A model generated the notes under the pieces. It was not told the DNA's origin and searched no databases. It worked only from the letters and a program-made list of their open reading frames with translations. Positions 7,897 to 16,214 of a stretch of DNA of 64,000 bases are shown here, in pieces; positions within the stretch are counted from its first letter, which is position 1, and each line of letters opens with the position of its first letter. The stretch lies in assembly GCF_047302425.1 (NCBI RefSeq), contig NZ_CP154855.1, positions 1,364,001 through 1,428,000 of the forward strand, given 5' to 3'. Both the position numbers and the translations under genes were made by a program. Origin of the DNA: Oceanitalea sp047302425 (GTDB lineage: Bacteria > Actinomycetota > Actinomycetes > Actinomycetales > Actinomycetaceae).

Positions 7897-8680
7897 CGAT
7901 CCCCGCCGCCGCGGCGACGAGCGCGCTCAGCGTGCGTGCCATCGCCTCCGGCTCCCAGGTGTGGAAGGCGCCAGGGACGCGGACCTCCCGCGCCCCGGGG
8001 ATCGCGTCGGCCAGCAGCGCCGAGGAATCGACCATCTCCTCGAAGGTCTCCGTCCCCGCCATCGCGAGCACCGGGACGTCGATGCCCCCGAGGAGGTCGC
8101 GGGCCGGGGCCGACACCGCCCAGGCGATCGACTCTGCGTCGGCACGCAGGCTGCCGGTCTGAGCGACGACCTCCGGCCAGTCCGGAGAGCTCCGCGCCGC
8201 CTCCAGCCACTCCACCGGCATGTCCCTCATGTAGTGCACTCGCGCCCGCTCGAGCTCACCGGCGTCGAGCAGGCGCAGGAACTCGTCGGTCCAGGCGAGG
8301 ATCTGCGCCGGGTCACCTGCGATCGGCGCCTCCCACAGTGCCAGGCCGGTGACCGGGAGCCCCGCGACCGTTGCGTGCAGGGCGATCGAGCACCCCGAGG
8401 AGTGGCCGCACAGGACCGCACTGCCGCCCACCTCGTCGATGAGGGCCGCCAGGGCCGCGAGCTCACGGTCGAGCCCGACGGCACCGTCCGCGGTGCTCTC
8501 CCCGCGACCGAGCCGGTCGTAGACGACGGTGGTGACTCCCGGCATCGCCCGGGCGGTCGCGGTGGTGACGGGGTCCGTGGCTCGGTGGGGGCCGGCCCCG
8601 GCGACGAAGACCAGCCCTGGGCCGGTGCCGTGCCTGTCGTAGACGACACGGTCGCCGCGGGCGGTGACGAGCTCGCTCAT
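7868..8680 (-). CDS. alpha/beta hydrolase
   Basis: A 270-residue alpha/beta-hydrolase. The nucleophile elbow GHSSG is at 92-96 (Ser94), an oxyanion-side strand GLVFVAGAGPH at 22-32, a YDRLGRGES motif at 54-62, and the catalytic His is probably in GAFHTWEP near the C-terminus. The substrate is unknown; esterase, lactonase and haloperoxidase-like activities all use this scaffold. AAGGAGGA lies directly upstream of the ATG. It runs opposite to the surrounding secretion genes and overlaps the FHA-like gene end by 29 bases, so it may not belong to the system. Confidence 0.85.
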   Translation of the reverse strand: MSELVTARGDRVVYDRHGTGPGLVFVAGAGPHRATDPVTTATARAMPGVTTVVYDRLGRGESTADGAVGLDRELAALAALIDEVGGSAVLCGHSSGCSIALHATVAGLPVTGLALWEAPIAGDPAQILAWTDEFLRLLDAGELERARVHYMRDMPVEWLEAARSSPDWPEVVAQTGSLRADAESIAWAVSAPARDLLGGIDVPVLAMAGTETFEEMVDSSALLADAIPGAREVRVPGAFHTWEPEAMARTLSALVAAAAGIAMPGADGRG

Positions 8681-8740
8681 GCTTCCTCCTTGTTCGGCAG
8701 TCCTCGTGACCGACCGGCCCCGACGGCGGAACTCATCGTG

Positions 8741-8768
8741 GCGGAAGTTTCCACCCCGCCGGGGATGG
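8741..8768 (+). promoter_or_regulatory. secretion-locus box, copy 2
   Basis: GCGGAAGTTTCCACCCC, with core GGAAGTTTCC at 8743-8752 and terminal ATGG, lies 100 bases before the WXG100 gene at 8841. A TAGGGT -10-like element begins about 50 bases downstream of the box start, matching the spacing in copies 3 and 4. Confidence 0.6.
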
Positions 8769-8840
8769 AATTGTGCGACGCACTGCTCCTAGGGTTCCGG
8801 GTGTCGGGAAATACCGACCCAAGACCACGAGGAGAATGTC

Positions 8841-9119
8841 ATGGGCCACGACGCCTCTCGCTTTTCCGGAATTGACACCACCTATGCGCGCGAGAGCTCG
8901 CGACAGATGGACGCGAACGCTCAGGACCTCGGCGCGATGGTCGGCAACGTCTCCGCGATGCTCAACTCCGTCACCTGGGTCGGCCCCGCCGCCAAGCGGT
9001 TCAAGCAGGACTGGGACGGCGCCCTGCGGCCGGAGCTCGAGGCGGCGACGCAGTCGCTGAGCGAGAACGCCCGTGAGCTCCACCGCCGCGCCGAGATGCA
9101 GGACCAGGTCAGCCGCTGA
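8841..9119 (+). CDS. WXG100-family protein
   Basis: A 92-residue four-helix-bundle half typical of ESAT-6/CFP-10 proteins. The hairpin turn carries WVG (VTWVGPAAKRFKQDW, residues ~45-59), with about 45 residues of helix on each side and no signal peptide. WXG100 proteins dimerise and leave through type VII ATPases. No C-terminal YxxxD/E export motif is present (it ends EMQDQVSR), so the signal may come from a partner. GAGGAGAA lies upstream of the ATG. Its own box and promoter precede it. Confidence 0.85.
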   Translation: MGHDASRFSGIDTTYARESSRQMDANAQDLGAMVGNVSAMLNSVTWVGPAAKRFKQDWDGALRPELEAATQSLSENARELHRRAEMQDQVSR

Positions 9120-9123
9120 TTGA

Positions 9124-9151
9124 GCGGAACATTCCACCCCCGCGGCACTGG
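9124..9151 (+). promoter_or_regulatory. secretion-locus box, copy 3
   Basis: GCGGAACATTCCACCCC, with core GGAACATTCC at 9126-9135 and terminal CTGG, begins 5 bases after the preceding WXG100 stop and 98 bases before the next gene. A TAACGT -10-like element lies 50 bases after the box start. Confidence 0.6.
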
Positions 9152-9221
9152 CGTCGGGCTGAAAAGCCGTCGGTAACGTCATCGGAAACACCACGAAAAT
9201 TCAGGGAAGGAGGTCAGAGAA

Positions 9222-10481
9222 ATGTTCCAGGGAGCAGATGTCAGCGGTCTCGACGCGATGGCCCAGAAAGCCCAGGACGGCGCCGACTACGCCAAGAAGG
9301 TCGCGATGGCGCTCAAGATCCTGGTCCGGGCCCTCAAGGCGATGTCGTGGACGGGCTGGGCGGCCGGCTACGCCGCCTACCTCGAGGCCACGGTCATCCC
9401 GTGGGTCGAGGCCACCGGCGAGGCGCTGGAGAACTTCGCCAAGGTGCTCCGCATGGCCTCGGCGCTGCAGAAGGCCGTGAGCGAGGACTCGCCGCGGGTG
9501 GCGATCCCGGCCTCGGCCTACGTCCCGCCGCAGCTGCCCACGAGCTCGGCGGTCAACGCACCCTCGCTCAGCCGGCCCGACACCGCCGTGGCCAACGCGG
9601 ACATGCCCACGGTCTCGGTCGGGGACGGCGCCGTCGTCGTCATCCCGATCAGCATCGGCGGGACCACGAGCTCGCTGGGCCAGACCGCCGCCACGGGTGC
9701 CGGTGGCCAGGTCACCACGCCCTCGGGCGTGACCGTGAGCTGGGGCGGCGGGACCGGCTCGTCCGGGACCTCCGCAGGCGGCACCGCGCCGGAGACGAGG
9801 ACGACGTCGTCCTTCGGGCCCGTGAGCACCTCACCGGTGAGCGGGGCGCCCGTGCCCGCGCTGGCCCCAGGCACCGTTCCACCGGGTGGCGCTGCACTCG
9901 GGGGCGGCTCGAGCGGCGGTGGCGGACAGGTCGGCAGCGGCCTTGGCCTTGGCGCGGCGACAGGCACCGGCGGCACGACCGGCGGACTCGGTCCAGGTGG
10001 CCTCATCGGCGGGTCCGGTTCGGGCGGCTCGATCGGCAGCCTGGGCACGGGAGGCTCCTTGGGCGGCTCGTCGGGCAGCTCCGGTACCGGTGGCTCTGCA
10101 CCGGCTGGCACGGGCGGCGGCCTCATCGGCGGCTCCGGTTCCGGCTCCGGCTCCGGTGGCGGCTCAGGCGCCGGCCTCGGCTCGGGCACCGGCAGCGGTG
10201 CGGCCGACTCGGACGCGAGCTCCGGCCTCCTCGGCTCCACCAGCCGCGCGACCACGACTCCCGGCGACCCCACGGTCCGCGCCACCCCGGCCGCCACGGC
10301 GGACGCAGCTGGCGCAGGCCTCGCCGCACTCGGTGCCCCGGGCACCCTCACCGCGGGCTCGTCCTTCAACCCTGCAGCGCTGGCCGCGCCGCTCGGGCTC
10401 GCCGGCCTCGGTGCCGCGGGCCTCGGCGCCCTGCGCGCCCGGACCGGGGACACCGACGGGGGAGAGGAGCTCCTCGACTGA
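9222..10481 (+). CDS. WXG-headed Gly/Ser/Thr-rich protein (candidate T7SS substrate or surface factor)
   Basis: A 419-residue protein. The first ~90 residues are helical with WTGWAAGY at the turn position (about 42-49), resembling a WXG100 or LXG-like head. From ~105 to ~330 it becomes strongly low-complexity, with GSGSGGS and GGSSGSSGTGG runs. The C-terminus has a hydrophobic Ala/Leu/Gly segment (AAPLGLAGLGAAGLGALRAR) followed by acidic DTDGGEELLD. The layout suggests a secreted or envelope-spanning flexible stalk. It lies between two WXG100 genes and has box copy 3 upstream, so it is probably a locus-specific substrate. Its function is unknown. Confidence 0.65.
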   Translation: MFQGADVSGLDAMAQKAQDGADYAKKVAMALKILVRALKAMSWTGWAAGYAAYLEATVIPWVEATGEALENFAKVLRMASALQKAVSEDSPRVAIPASAYVPPQLPTSSAVNAPSLSRPDTAVANADMPTVSVGDGAVVVIPISIGGTTSSLGQTAATGAGGQVTTPSGVTVSWGGGTGSSGTSAGGTAPETRTTSSFGPVSTSPVSGAPVPALAPGTVPPGGAALGGGSSGGGGQVGSGLGLGAATGTGGTTGGLGPGGLIGGSGSGGSIGSLGTGGSLGGSSGSSGTGGSAPAGTGGGLIGGSGSGSGSGGGSGAGLGSGTGSGAADSDASSGLLGSTSRATTTPGDPTVRATPAATADAAGAGLAALGAPGTLTAGSSFNPAALAAPLGLAGLGAAGLGALRARTGDTDGGEELLD

Positions 10482-10549
10482 CAGCACGACGCACCACCAG
10501 CACCACCTGACAACCCACCACAGCAGCACCCCACGAAAGGACTACTCAG

Positions 10550-10822
10550 ATGAGCACCGGAACCCTGTACGGGATGGACATCAACGCCGCACGCGACCTC
10601 GTCCGCGTGATGAACGGCGACGCGGACACCATCAACCAGCTGACCGCGCGGCTGACCCAGCACCTCGAGGCCACCCCCTGGTACGGCCCGGACGCCCAGC
10701 GCTTCCGCGGCGACTGGACCGGCCAGTACGTCCCCGCCCTCCAGAACGTCGTCCGCGCCCTCCAGGAGAACGCGCAGATCCTCTCCCAGCAGGCCGACGA
10801 CCAGGAGCGTGCCTCCAGCTGA
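10550..10822 (+). CDS. WXG100-family protein (second copy)
   Basis: A 90-residue WXG100 protein. The turn carries WYG (TPWYGPDAQRFRGDW, residues ~43-57), and the sequence ends QQADDQERASS, echoing the end of the first-gene hairpin domain (QAADQERASS). It follows the Gly/Ser-rich gene by 68 bases with AAAGGA upstream and lacks its own box, so it is probably co-transcribed from 9222. The closest paralogue in the window is the head of the 6158 gene, not the 8841 protein; this suggests two distinct dimer partners. Confidence 0.87.
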   Translation: MSTGTLYGMDINAARDLVRVMNGDADTINQLTARLTQHLEATPWYGPDAQRFRGDWTGQYVPALQNVVRALQENAQILSQQADDQERASS

Positions 10823-10831
10823 CCCGCCCCA

Positions 10832-10875
10832 GACGCAGCAGGGTCCGGCTCCCACGAGCCGGACCCTGCTGCGTC
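10832..10875. terminator. bidirectional hairpin terminator
   Basis: A perfect 20-bp stem (10832-10851 against 10856-10875) with a CCAC loop, between convergent genes. There is no T-tract on either side, as is common for actinobacterial terminators. Confidence 0.8.
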
Positions 10876-10887
10876 GTGCGTGAGGAC

Positions 10888-11280
10888 TCAGGCCGTAGCG
10901 TCCCTGAGGAAGGTCCGGCAGCGCTCGGCCTCGTCGTCCTCCCCGATCGCGGCGGCGGCGTCGGCGAGGGACTCGAGCGCCGCGAGGAAGCCCTGGTTGG
11001 GGACGTGGTCGGCGGGGATCGGCCCCTGCCCGCGCCAGCCCGCGCGACGCAGCGCGTCCAGGCCGCGGTGGTAGCCGGTGCGCGCGTAGGCGTACGCGGC
11101 CACCGGGTCCTCCTCGCTCATCGCGTCACGCGCGAGCACCGCCCAGGCAAAGCTCGACGCGGGCAGCCGGGCGGCGACGTCCCGGGGGTCGTCGCCCCGC
11201 TCGACGGCGACGCGGGCGGCCATGTCGGGGTGGTCGTCGGGCAGGTACGTGGGGTCCGGTCCCAGGAGGTTCTTCTGCAT
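10888..11280 (-). CDS. DUF3151-family protein
   Basis: A 130-residue protein with the family's typical start (MQKNLLGPDPTYLP) and core (FAWAVLARDAM, then AYAYARTGYHRGLDALRRAGWRG and VPNQGFLAAL). DUF3151 proteins are small, widespread actinobacterial proteins of unknown function. ATG 11280 is chosen to match the family N-terminus; an upstream ATG would add 29 low-complexity residues. It is divergent from the DUF4180 gene and does not look functionally tied to the secretion genes. Confidence 0.85.
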   Translation of the reverse strand: MQKNLLGPDPTYLPDDHPDMAARVAVERGDDPRDVAARLPASSFAWAVLARDAMSEEDPVAAYAYARTGYHRGLDALRRAGWRGQGPIPADHVPNQGFLAALESLADAAAAIGEDDEAERCRTFLRDATA

Positions 11281-11369
11281 GCGGCCCAGTGTCGCAGGTG
11301 ACCAGGTGCCCGGGCGGGCGAGCGCGAAAAGCCTCGCGCCGCCGTCGTCGTCGGTCCTAGCGTGCACTC

Positions 11370-11729
11370 ATGAGCGTCCAGACCGTCGGGAGCACCGTCG
11401 TCCTCCACCTGCCGCCCGAGGGGCGGGCCATCGCCTCCGAGCAGGACGCCCTCGACCTCGTCGGGGACACGTGGGGGACGGGCGCGGAGGTCGTCGCGGT
11501 GCCCGCCGAGCGCCTGGCGCCGGCCTTCTTCGACCTGCGCACCGGCCTGGCCGGCGCGGTCACCCAGAAGCTGGTCAACTACCACCTGCGCCTCGTCGTC
11601 CTCGGGGACATCAGCGCCCACCTCGAGGCGAGCGGCGCGCTGCGCGACTTCGTCCGCGAGTCCAACCGCGGCCACCACGTGTGGTTCCTCGTCGACGCCG
11701 CGGAGCTCGCCACCCGGCTCAGCGCATGA
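11370..11729 (+). CDS. DUF4180-domain protein
   Basis: A 119-residue protein matching DUF4180: an N-terminal strand VGSTVVLHLP, the segment IASEQDALDLVGDTWGTGAE, then FFDLRTGLAGAVTQKLVNY and a GHHVWFLVD strand near the end. Its function is unknown; the fold resembles STAS/SpoIIAA-like single-domain proteins. TAGCGT at 11358-11363 puts the predicted transcript start on the A of the ATG, so it is probably translated from a leaderless mRNA. It is a separate unit between the WXG100 genes and the EccC gene. Confidence 0.8.
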   Translation: MSVQTVGSTVVLHLPPEGRAIASEQDALDLVGDTWGTGAEVVAVPAERLAPAFFDLRTGLAGAVTQKLVNYHLRLVVLGDISAHLEASGALRDFVRESNRGHHVWFLVDAAELATRLSA

Positions 11730-11747
11730 CAGTCGGCCGCCCATGAG

Positions 11748-11775
11748 GCGGAACCTTCCACCCCGCGAGCCCTGG
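11748..11775 (+). promoter_or_regulatory. secretion-locus box, copy 4
   Basis: GCGGAACCTTCCACCCC, with core GGAACCTTCC at 11750-11759 and terminal CTGG, lies 105 bases before the EccC start. A TACCGT -10-like element begins about 48 bases after the box start. Confidence 0.6.
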
Positions 11776-11852
11776 ACCCCCTCCCGGGCCCTCCCTACCG
11801 TCGGACCCAGTGCCCCACTCGGGCGGCACCGGACCCGAGGAGGAGCCCCGCG

Positions 11853-14800
11853 ATGTGGCGACTGAGCGTGCTGCCGAGCAAGGAGAGCCGGCTCTCCCCG
11901 GTCGACGTCGTCGTCGAGGCCGAGCCGGACGGCTCGGTCGCCGACCTCGCCGCTCGCCTGGGCGCGCACCTCGGCGGTGACCACTCCCGCCTCCTCCTCG
12001 CCCCGACGACCGACGGCCGCCCGTGGCCCGCCTCCCGCCGCCTCGCCGACGCCGGCCTGCGCGACGGCGACGTCCTCACCGTCTCCTCGGTCACCGAGGA
12101 CTGGCTCACCCGCCCCGCGACGAGCACCCGGCCGCGCGCCGTCGTCCACGTCCTCACGGGACCGGACGCCGGGCTGCAGGTGCCGGTGACGGGCGACGTC
12201 GTCACGGTCGGCCGCGGTGCCGACGCCGGCATCCGGCTCAACGACCCGCTCGTCAGCCGCACCCACGCCCGCGTCATGCTCTCCGGCACCCCGCTCGTGC
12301 ACGACGCCGGCTCGGCCCACGGCACCCGCGTCGCGGGGCGGCCGGTCACCGCGCCCACGCCCGTGGAGTGGGGCGAGCACATCGAGGTCGGTGGCACCGT
12401 CTTCACCCTGCGCGAGGGCGCCGTGGCCGGGCGCGAGCGTGGCGTGCTGCGCCCGCCGCGCTTCGGGGAGGAGGTCGTGCCCGCCGAGCTCGACGTGCCC
12501 AGCCCGCCGGCCTCCCCCCGCCACATCCCCTTCCCGTGGCCGATGATGCTCATGCCCGCGCTCATGGGCGGGGCGATGTTCGCCACCACCCGCAGCGCGA
12601 TCTCCCTCGTCTTCATGGTCGGCTTCCCGCTCATGATGGTCGCCAACCACGTCGTCCAGAAGCGGCAGGCACGCCAGGAGCACGCCGCCGAGGCGCGGCT
12701 GTGGCGCCAGGACGTCAAGGACGTCCTCGCCGCGCTGGACACGGCCGCAGCCGCCCAGCGCGAGCACGCCGAGGACGACGACCCGGACCTCGACGTCGTC
12801 CGCGACCGCGCCACCTCCCGCCACCACCGCGTGTGGGTGCGCCAGGCGGAGGACGCCGACTTCCTCCAGGTCCGCGCCGGCCGCGGCCCCCGCCCCGCGC
12901 TCGTCCAGGCCAAGGCGGTGACGAGCGGTGACCGCGCCCTGCGTGCCGAGCTCGCCGCCGCTGTCGCCGCGCGCTCCACCTTGCAGGACATGCCCGTGCC
13001 GGTGCGCTTCGCCGACCACCCGCTCGTCGCCGTCACCGGCCCCACCGAGCGCACCGACGCCTGGGCCCGCGCCGTGCTCGTGCGGCTCGGCGTCACCCAC
13101 TCGCCGACCGACCTCACCGTCGCCGCCGCCCTCGGCAGCGGCCGGGCGGGGATGGAGTCGTGGCTGCGCTGGCTGCCCCACGCGGCCCGCCGCAGCGGCG
13201 GCGGCCCGTGCGTCGCCGTCGGCCCGGGGGAGGGACAGGTGCTCCTCGAGGACCTCCTCACCGTCGACGCCGCCGCGAGCCACACGCTCGTCGTCGTCGA
13301 CGAGCACGCGGGCCTCCCGCGCCGTGCCGTCGAGCGGCTCGCCGCCGTCGCCGCGGACCCCGACCGCCGGCTGCGCGTCCTGTGGCTGGGCGAGCGCATC
13401 GAGGAGGTGCCCGCCGCGACCGGTCTCGTCGTCGACCTCGACGACTCCGCCGTCAAGGTCCGCGACCGCGGCGGCGTCGCGCCCCTCACCGCGATCGACC
13501 AGCTCGACCTCACCGGCGCCTGGCGCACCGCCCGGGCCCTGTCCGGCTACCAGGACGAGGCCGCGACGGTCGCGGCCGAGGCGCTCGTCCCGCAGCAGGT
13601 GCGCCTGCCCGAGCTCGCCGCTGACCTTGCCTCCCTCGACGATGTCGACGCCGTCCTCGCCCGCTGGTCCGCCGGCCGCGGCCTGCGTGCCCAGCTCGGT
13701 GCCGGGGCGGACGGCGTCGTCACCATCGACCTGCGCGAGGACGGCCCGCACGGGCTCGTCGCCGGCACCACCGGCGCGGGCAAGAGCGAGCTGCTCCAGT
13801 CCCTCATCAGCTCCCTCGCGCTCAACAACCCGCCCTCGCGGATCAACTTCCTCCTCGTCGACTACAAGGGCGGCGCCGCCTTCCGCGAGTGCGCCGAGCT
13901 GCCCCACACGGTGGGCTACATCACCGACCTCACCCCGGCGCTCGTCCAGCGCGCGCTCGTGTCCATGCACGCCGAGCTCAGCGCCCGCGAGCGGCTGCTC
14001 AACGAGTACGGCGCCAAGGACCTCGTCGCGCTCGAGGCGAGCCACCCGGGGGTCGCGCCGCCGTCGATGCTCATCTGCGTCGACGAGTTCGCCGCACTGC
14101 TCGCCGAGGTCCCCGAGTTCGTCGACGGCATGGTCTCCATCGCCCAGCGCGGCCGCTCCCTCGGCATGCACATGCTGCTCGCCACCCAGCGCCCCGCCGG
14201 CGTCGTCACCCCGCAGATCAAGGCGAACACCGACCTGCGCATCGCCCTGCGCGTCGCCTCCCCGGACGACTCCGTCGACGTCATCGACGCCCCCGACGCC
14301 GCCCACATCTCGCGCCGCAACCCCGGCCGTGCCTGGCTGCGCCGCACCGGCCACGGCACCCGCGAGCTCGTCCAGGTCGCCTGGGTGGGCGCGCGCGAGG
14401 AGGCCGCCGAGCAGCGCGAGCGGGTCGTCGTCGCCCCCTTCACCGCGCGCGGGCTCGAGCAGACGACGACGGCGCAGGCCGGCACGGTCCACGAGCTCAC
14501 CGACCTCGAGCGCATCGTCGAGACGACGACGGCGGCCTTCCGCCGCTCCGGCCGCCCCGCCCCGAAGCGGCCGTGGGTGCCGGCGATGCCGCCCGTCGTC
14601 GAGCTCGCCTGCGCCGCGCCGGGCGTCTTCCTCCTCGGCGAGGAGAGCGGCACGCGCGCCACGGTCGGCCCCGGCCAGGCGCTGCTCGGGATGGTCGACA
14701 GGCCGACCGAGCAGGAGCAGGTGCCGTGGGTCGTCGACTTCGCCCGCGCCGGCCACCTCCTGGTCTTCGGGGCCTCGGGCTCCGGCAAGACCGAGCTGCT

Positions 14801-16214
14801 GCGCACCCTCGCGGCCACCGTCACCGGCGCCGACGAGCCCGCCCCGCCCTGCGTCTACGCGATCGACGCCGGGGGAGGGGGACTGGCCTCCCTCGAGCGG
14901 CTGCCCTCGGTCGGCTCGGTCGTCACCGTCCAGCAGCTCGAGCGGATGCTGCGCCTGGTGCGGATGCTGCACCAGAGCGTCGAGCACCGCGGGTCCGTCC
15001 TCGCCGCGCACGGCGTGGCCGACGTCGACGCGCTCGCCACGGTCGGTGAGCCGATGCGGCGCATCCACCTGCTCGTCGACAACCTGCCGGCCGTCATGGA
15101 GGCGCTCGAGGGCGGGGGCGCGCTGCGCCGCCAGCACGGCGAGCAGCTCGTGACGATCCTCCAGGAGGGGCGCCGCTGCGGCGTCCACGTCACCGCGACC
15201 GCGCCCCAGCGCACCGGGCTGCCCAGCCAGCTGCAGGCCGCCTTCGGCCAGCGGCTCGTCCTGCGGATGACCGTCGCGGACGACTACCCCATGCTCGGAG
15301 TCCCCGGCGACGTCCTCGACGCGGACTCCGCCCCCGGCCGAGGTCTCGCCGGCAAGGACGAGGTCCAGGTCGCCACGGTCGGCGCCCCCGGCACCCCGGA
15401 GCAGGCCGCGCGCCTCGACGCGCTCGCCGCCGTCGTCGCCGACCGCTACGCCGAGGCGCCGCGCGTGCCCGTGCCCGTCATGCCCACCCTCCTGCCGCAG
15501 CACCTGCTGCCGGCGCCCACGAGCGACGACGTCGTCGTCGGGGTGGAGGAGAACCTCGTCTCCGGGGTGAGCCTGCCGCTGCTGGGCGGTCCGCTGCTCG
15601 TCACAGGCCGGTCCCGCTCGGGGCGCACCGGCTTCCTCGCCGGTCTCGCCCAGCTCGTGCGCCGCTCCCAGCAGCCGCCGGCGGAGGTCGTCCTCGTCGG
15701 GCCGCGGGCGACCCAGCCGGTCACGACGGCGGGGGAGCCGCTGCGCCCGGGCGAGGTGGCCGACGTCGTCCTCGACAGCCCGGAGGCGGTGGTCGAGTGG
15801 GCGCAGAACTCGACTGTCGGCGACACGGGAGGCGACGGCGGATGGCGGCTGCTCCTCGTCGACGACGTCCACGAGTGGGAGCGGGCCTGGGAGGCGAACG
15901 GCGCCGAGCGCGCCGCCGTCGAGGCCCTCGCCGAGGTGACCCTCCGGGCCCCGCGCACCGCCGTCGTCGTCGTCGCCGACCCGGACGAGGCGCGCTCCCG
16001 CCAGCACATCCTCGGCCTGGTCGCGACGGTGCGCAGGTCGCGGCGTGGGATCCTCCTCGGCCCGGAGATGGGTGACGGTACTCTCATCTCCGCACAGGTC
16101 CCGATGAACAGCCATGAGGCCCTCACGGGGCCGGGACGCGGGCTGCTCGTCAGCGGTGGGACCAGCCACGTCGTCCACGTGCTGTCCGCCAGCGGTGCCG
16201 AGGGAGTTTCGTGA
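11853..16214 (+). CDS. eccC: EccC/EssC-type FtsK-SpoIIIE ATPase with ubiquitin-like and FHA domains
   Basis: A 1453-residue motor of a type VII-like system, expected in the inner membrane where it recruits and pumps WXG100 substrates. Residues 1-80 look ubiquitin-like (YukD/EccD style, ending RLADAGLRDGDVLTV). Residues ~100-185 are an FHA domain (VTVGRGADAGIRLNDPLVSR, then HGTRVAG). Two membrane helices lie at ~228-266. Three FtsK-like domains follow: GTTGAGKS at 638-645 with VDYKGGAAF and LICVDEFAAL; GASGSGKT at 973-980; and a degenerate third P-loop GRSRSGRT at 1252-1259 with Arg for Lys. The FHA-first layout resembles Firmicute EssC more than mycobacterial EccC. GAGGAGGA precedes the ATG. 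It overlaps the next ATG by one base. Confidence 0.92.
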   Translation: MWRLSVLPSKESRLSPVDVVVEAEPDGSVADLAARLGAHLGGDHSRLLLAPTTDGRPWPASRRLADAGLRDGDVLTVSSVTEDWLTRPATSTRPRAVVHVLTGPDAGLQVPVTGDVVTVGRGADAGIRLNDPLVSRTHARVMLSGTPLVHDAGSAHGTRVAGRPVTAPTPVEWGEHIEVGGTVFTLREGAVAGRERGVLRPPRFGEEVVPAELDVPSPPASPRHIPFPWPMMLMPALMGGAMFATTRSAISLVFMVGFPLMMVANHVVQKRQARQEHAAEARLWRQDVKDVLAALDTAAAAQREHAEDDDPDLDVVRDRATSRHHRVWVRQAEDADFLQVRAGRGPRPALVQAKAVTSGDRALRAELAAAVAARSTLQDMPVPVRFADHPLVAVTGPTERTDAWARAVLVRLGVTHSPTDLTVAAALGSGRAGMESWLRWLPHAARRSGGGPCVAVGPGEGQVLLEDLLTVDAAASHTLVVVDEHAGLPRRAVERLAAVAADPDRRLRVLWLGERIEEVPAATGLVVDLDDSAVKVRDRGGVAPLTAIDQLDLTGAWRTARALSGYQDEAATVAAEALVPQQVRLPELAADLASLDDVDAVLARWSAGRGLRAQLGAGADGVVTIDLREDGPHGLVAGTTGAGKSELLQSLISSLALNNPPSRINFLLVDYKGGAAFRECAELPHTVGYITDLTPALVQRALVSMHAELSARERLLNEYGAKDLVALEASHPGVAPPSMLICVDEFAALLAEVPEFVDGMVSIAQRGRSLGMHMLLATQRPAGVVTPQIKANTDLRIALRVASPDDSVDVIDAPDAAHISRRNPGRAWLRRTGHGTRELVQVAWVGAREEAAEQRERVVVAPFTARGLEQTTTAQAGTVHELTDLERIVETTTAAFRRSGRPAPKRPWVPAMPPVVELACAAPGVFLLGEESGTRATVGPGQALLGMVDRPTEQEQVPWVVDFARAGHLLVFGASGSGKTELLRTLAATVTGADEPAPPCVYAIDAGGGGLASLERLPSVGSVVTVQQLERMLRLVRMLHQSVEHRGSVLAAHGVADVDALATVGEPMRRIHLLVDNLPAVMEALEGGGALRRQHGEQLVTILQEGRRCGVHVTATAPQRTGLPSQLQAAFGQRLVLRMTVADDYPMLGVPGDVLDADSAPGRGLAGKDEVQVATVGAPGTPEQAARLDALAAVVADRYAEAPRVPVPVMPTLLPQHLLPAPTSDDVVVGVEENLVSGVSLPLLGGPLLVTGRSRSGRTGFLAGLAQLVRRSQQPPAEVVLVGPRATQPVTTAGEPLRPGEVADVVLDSPEAVVEWAQNSTVGDTGGDGGWRLLLVDDVHEWERAWEANGAERAAVEALAEVTLRAPRTAVVVVADPDEARSRQHILGLVATVRRSRRGILLGPEMGDGTLISAQVPMNSHEALTGPGRGLLVSGGTSHVVHVLSASGAEGVS

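Noticed and set aside
11118..16178. A 1686-codon open frame on the minus strand opposite the EccC gene
   Set aside because: It is a by-product of high GC3 codon bias: low-complexity Arg/Gly/Asp composition, no domains, and the plus strand encodes a clear FtsK-type motor.
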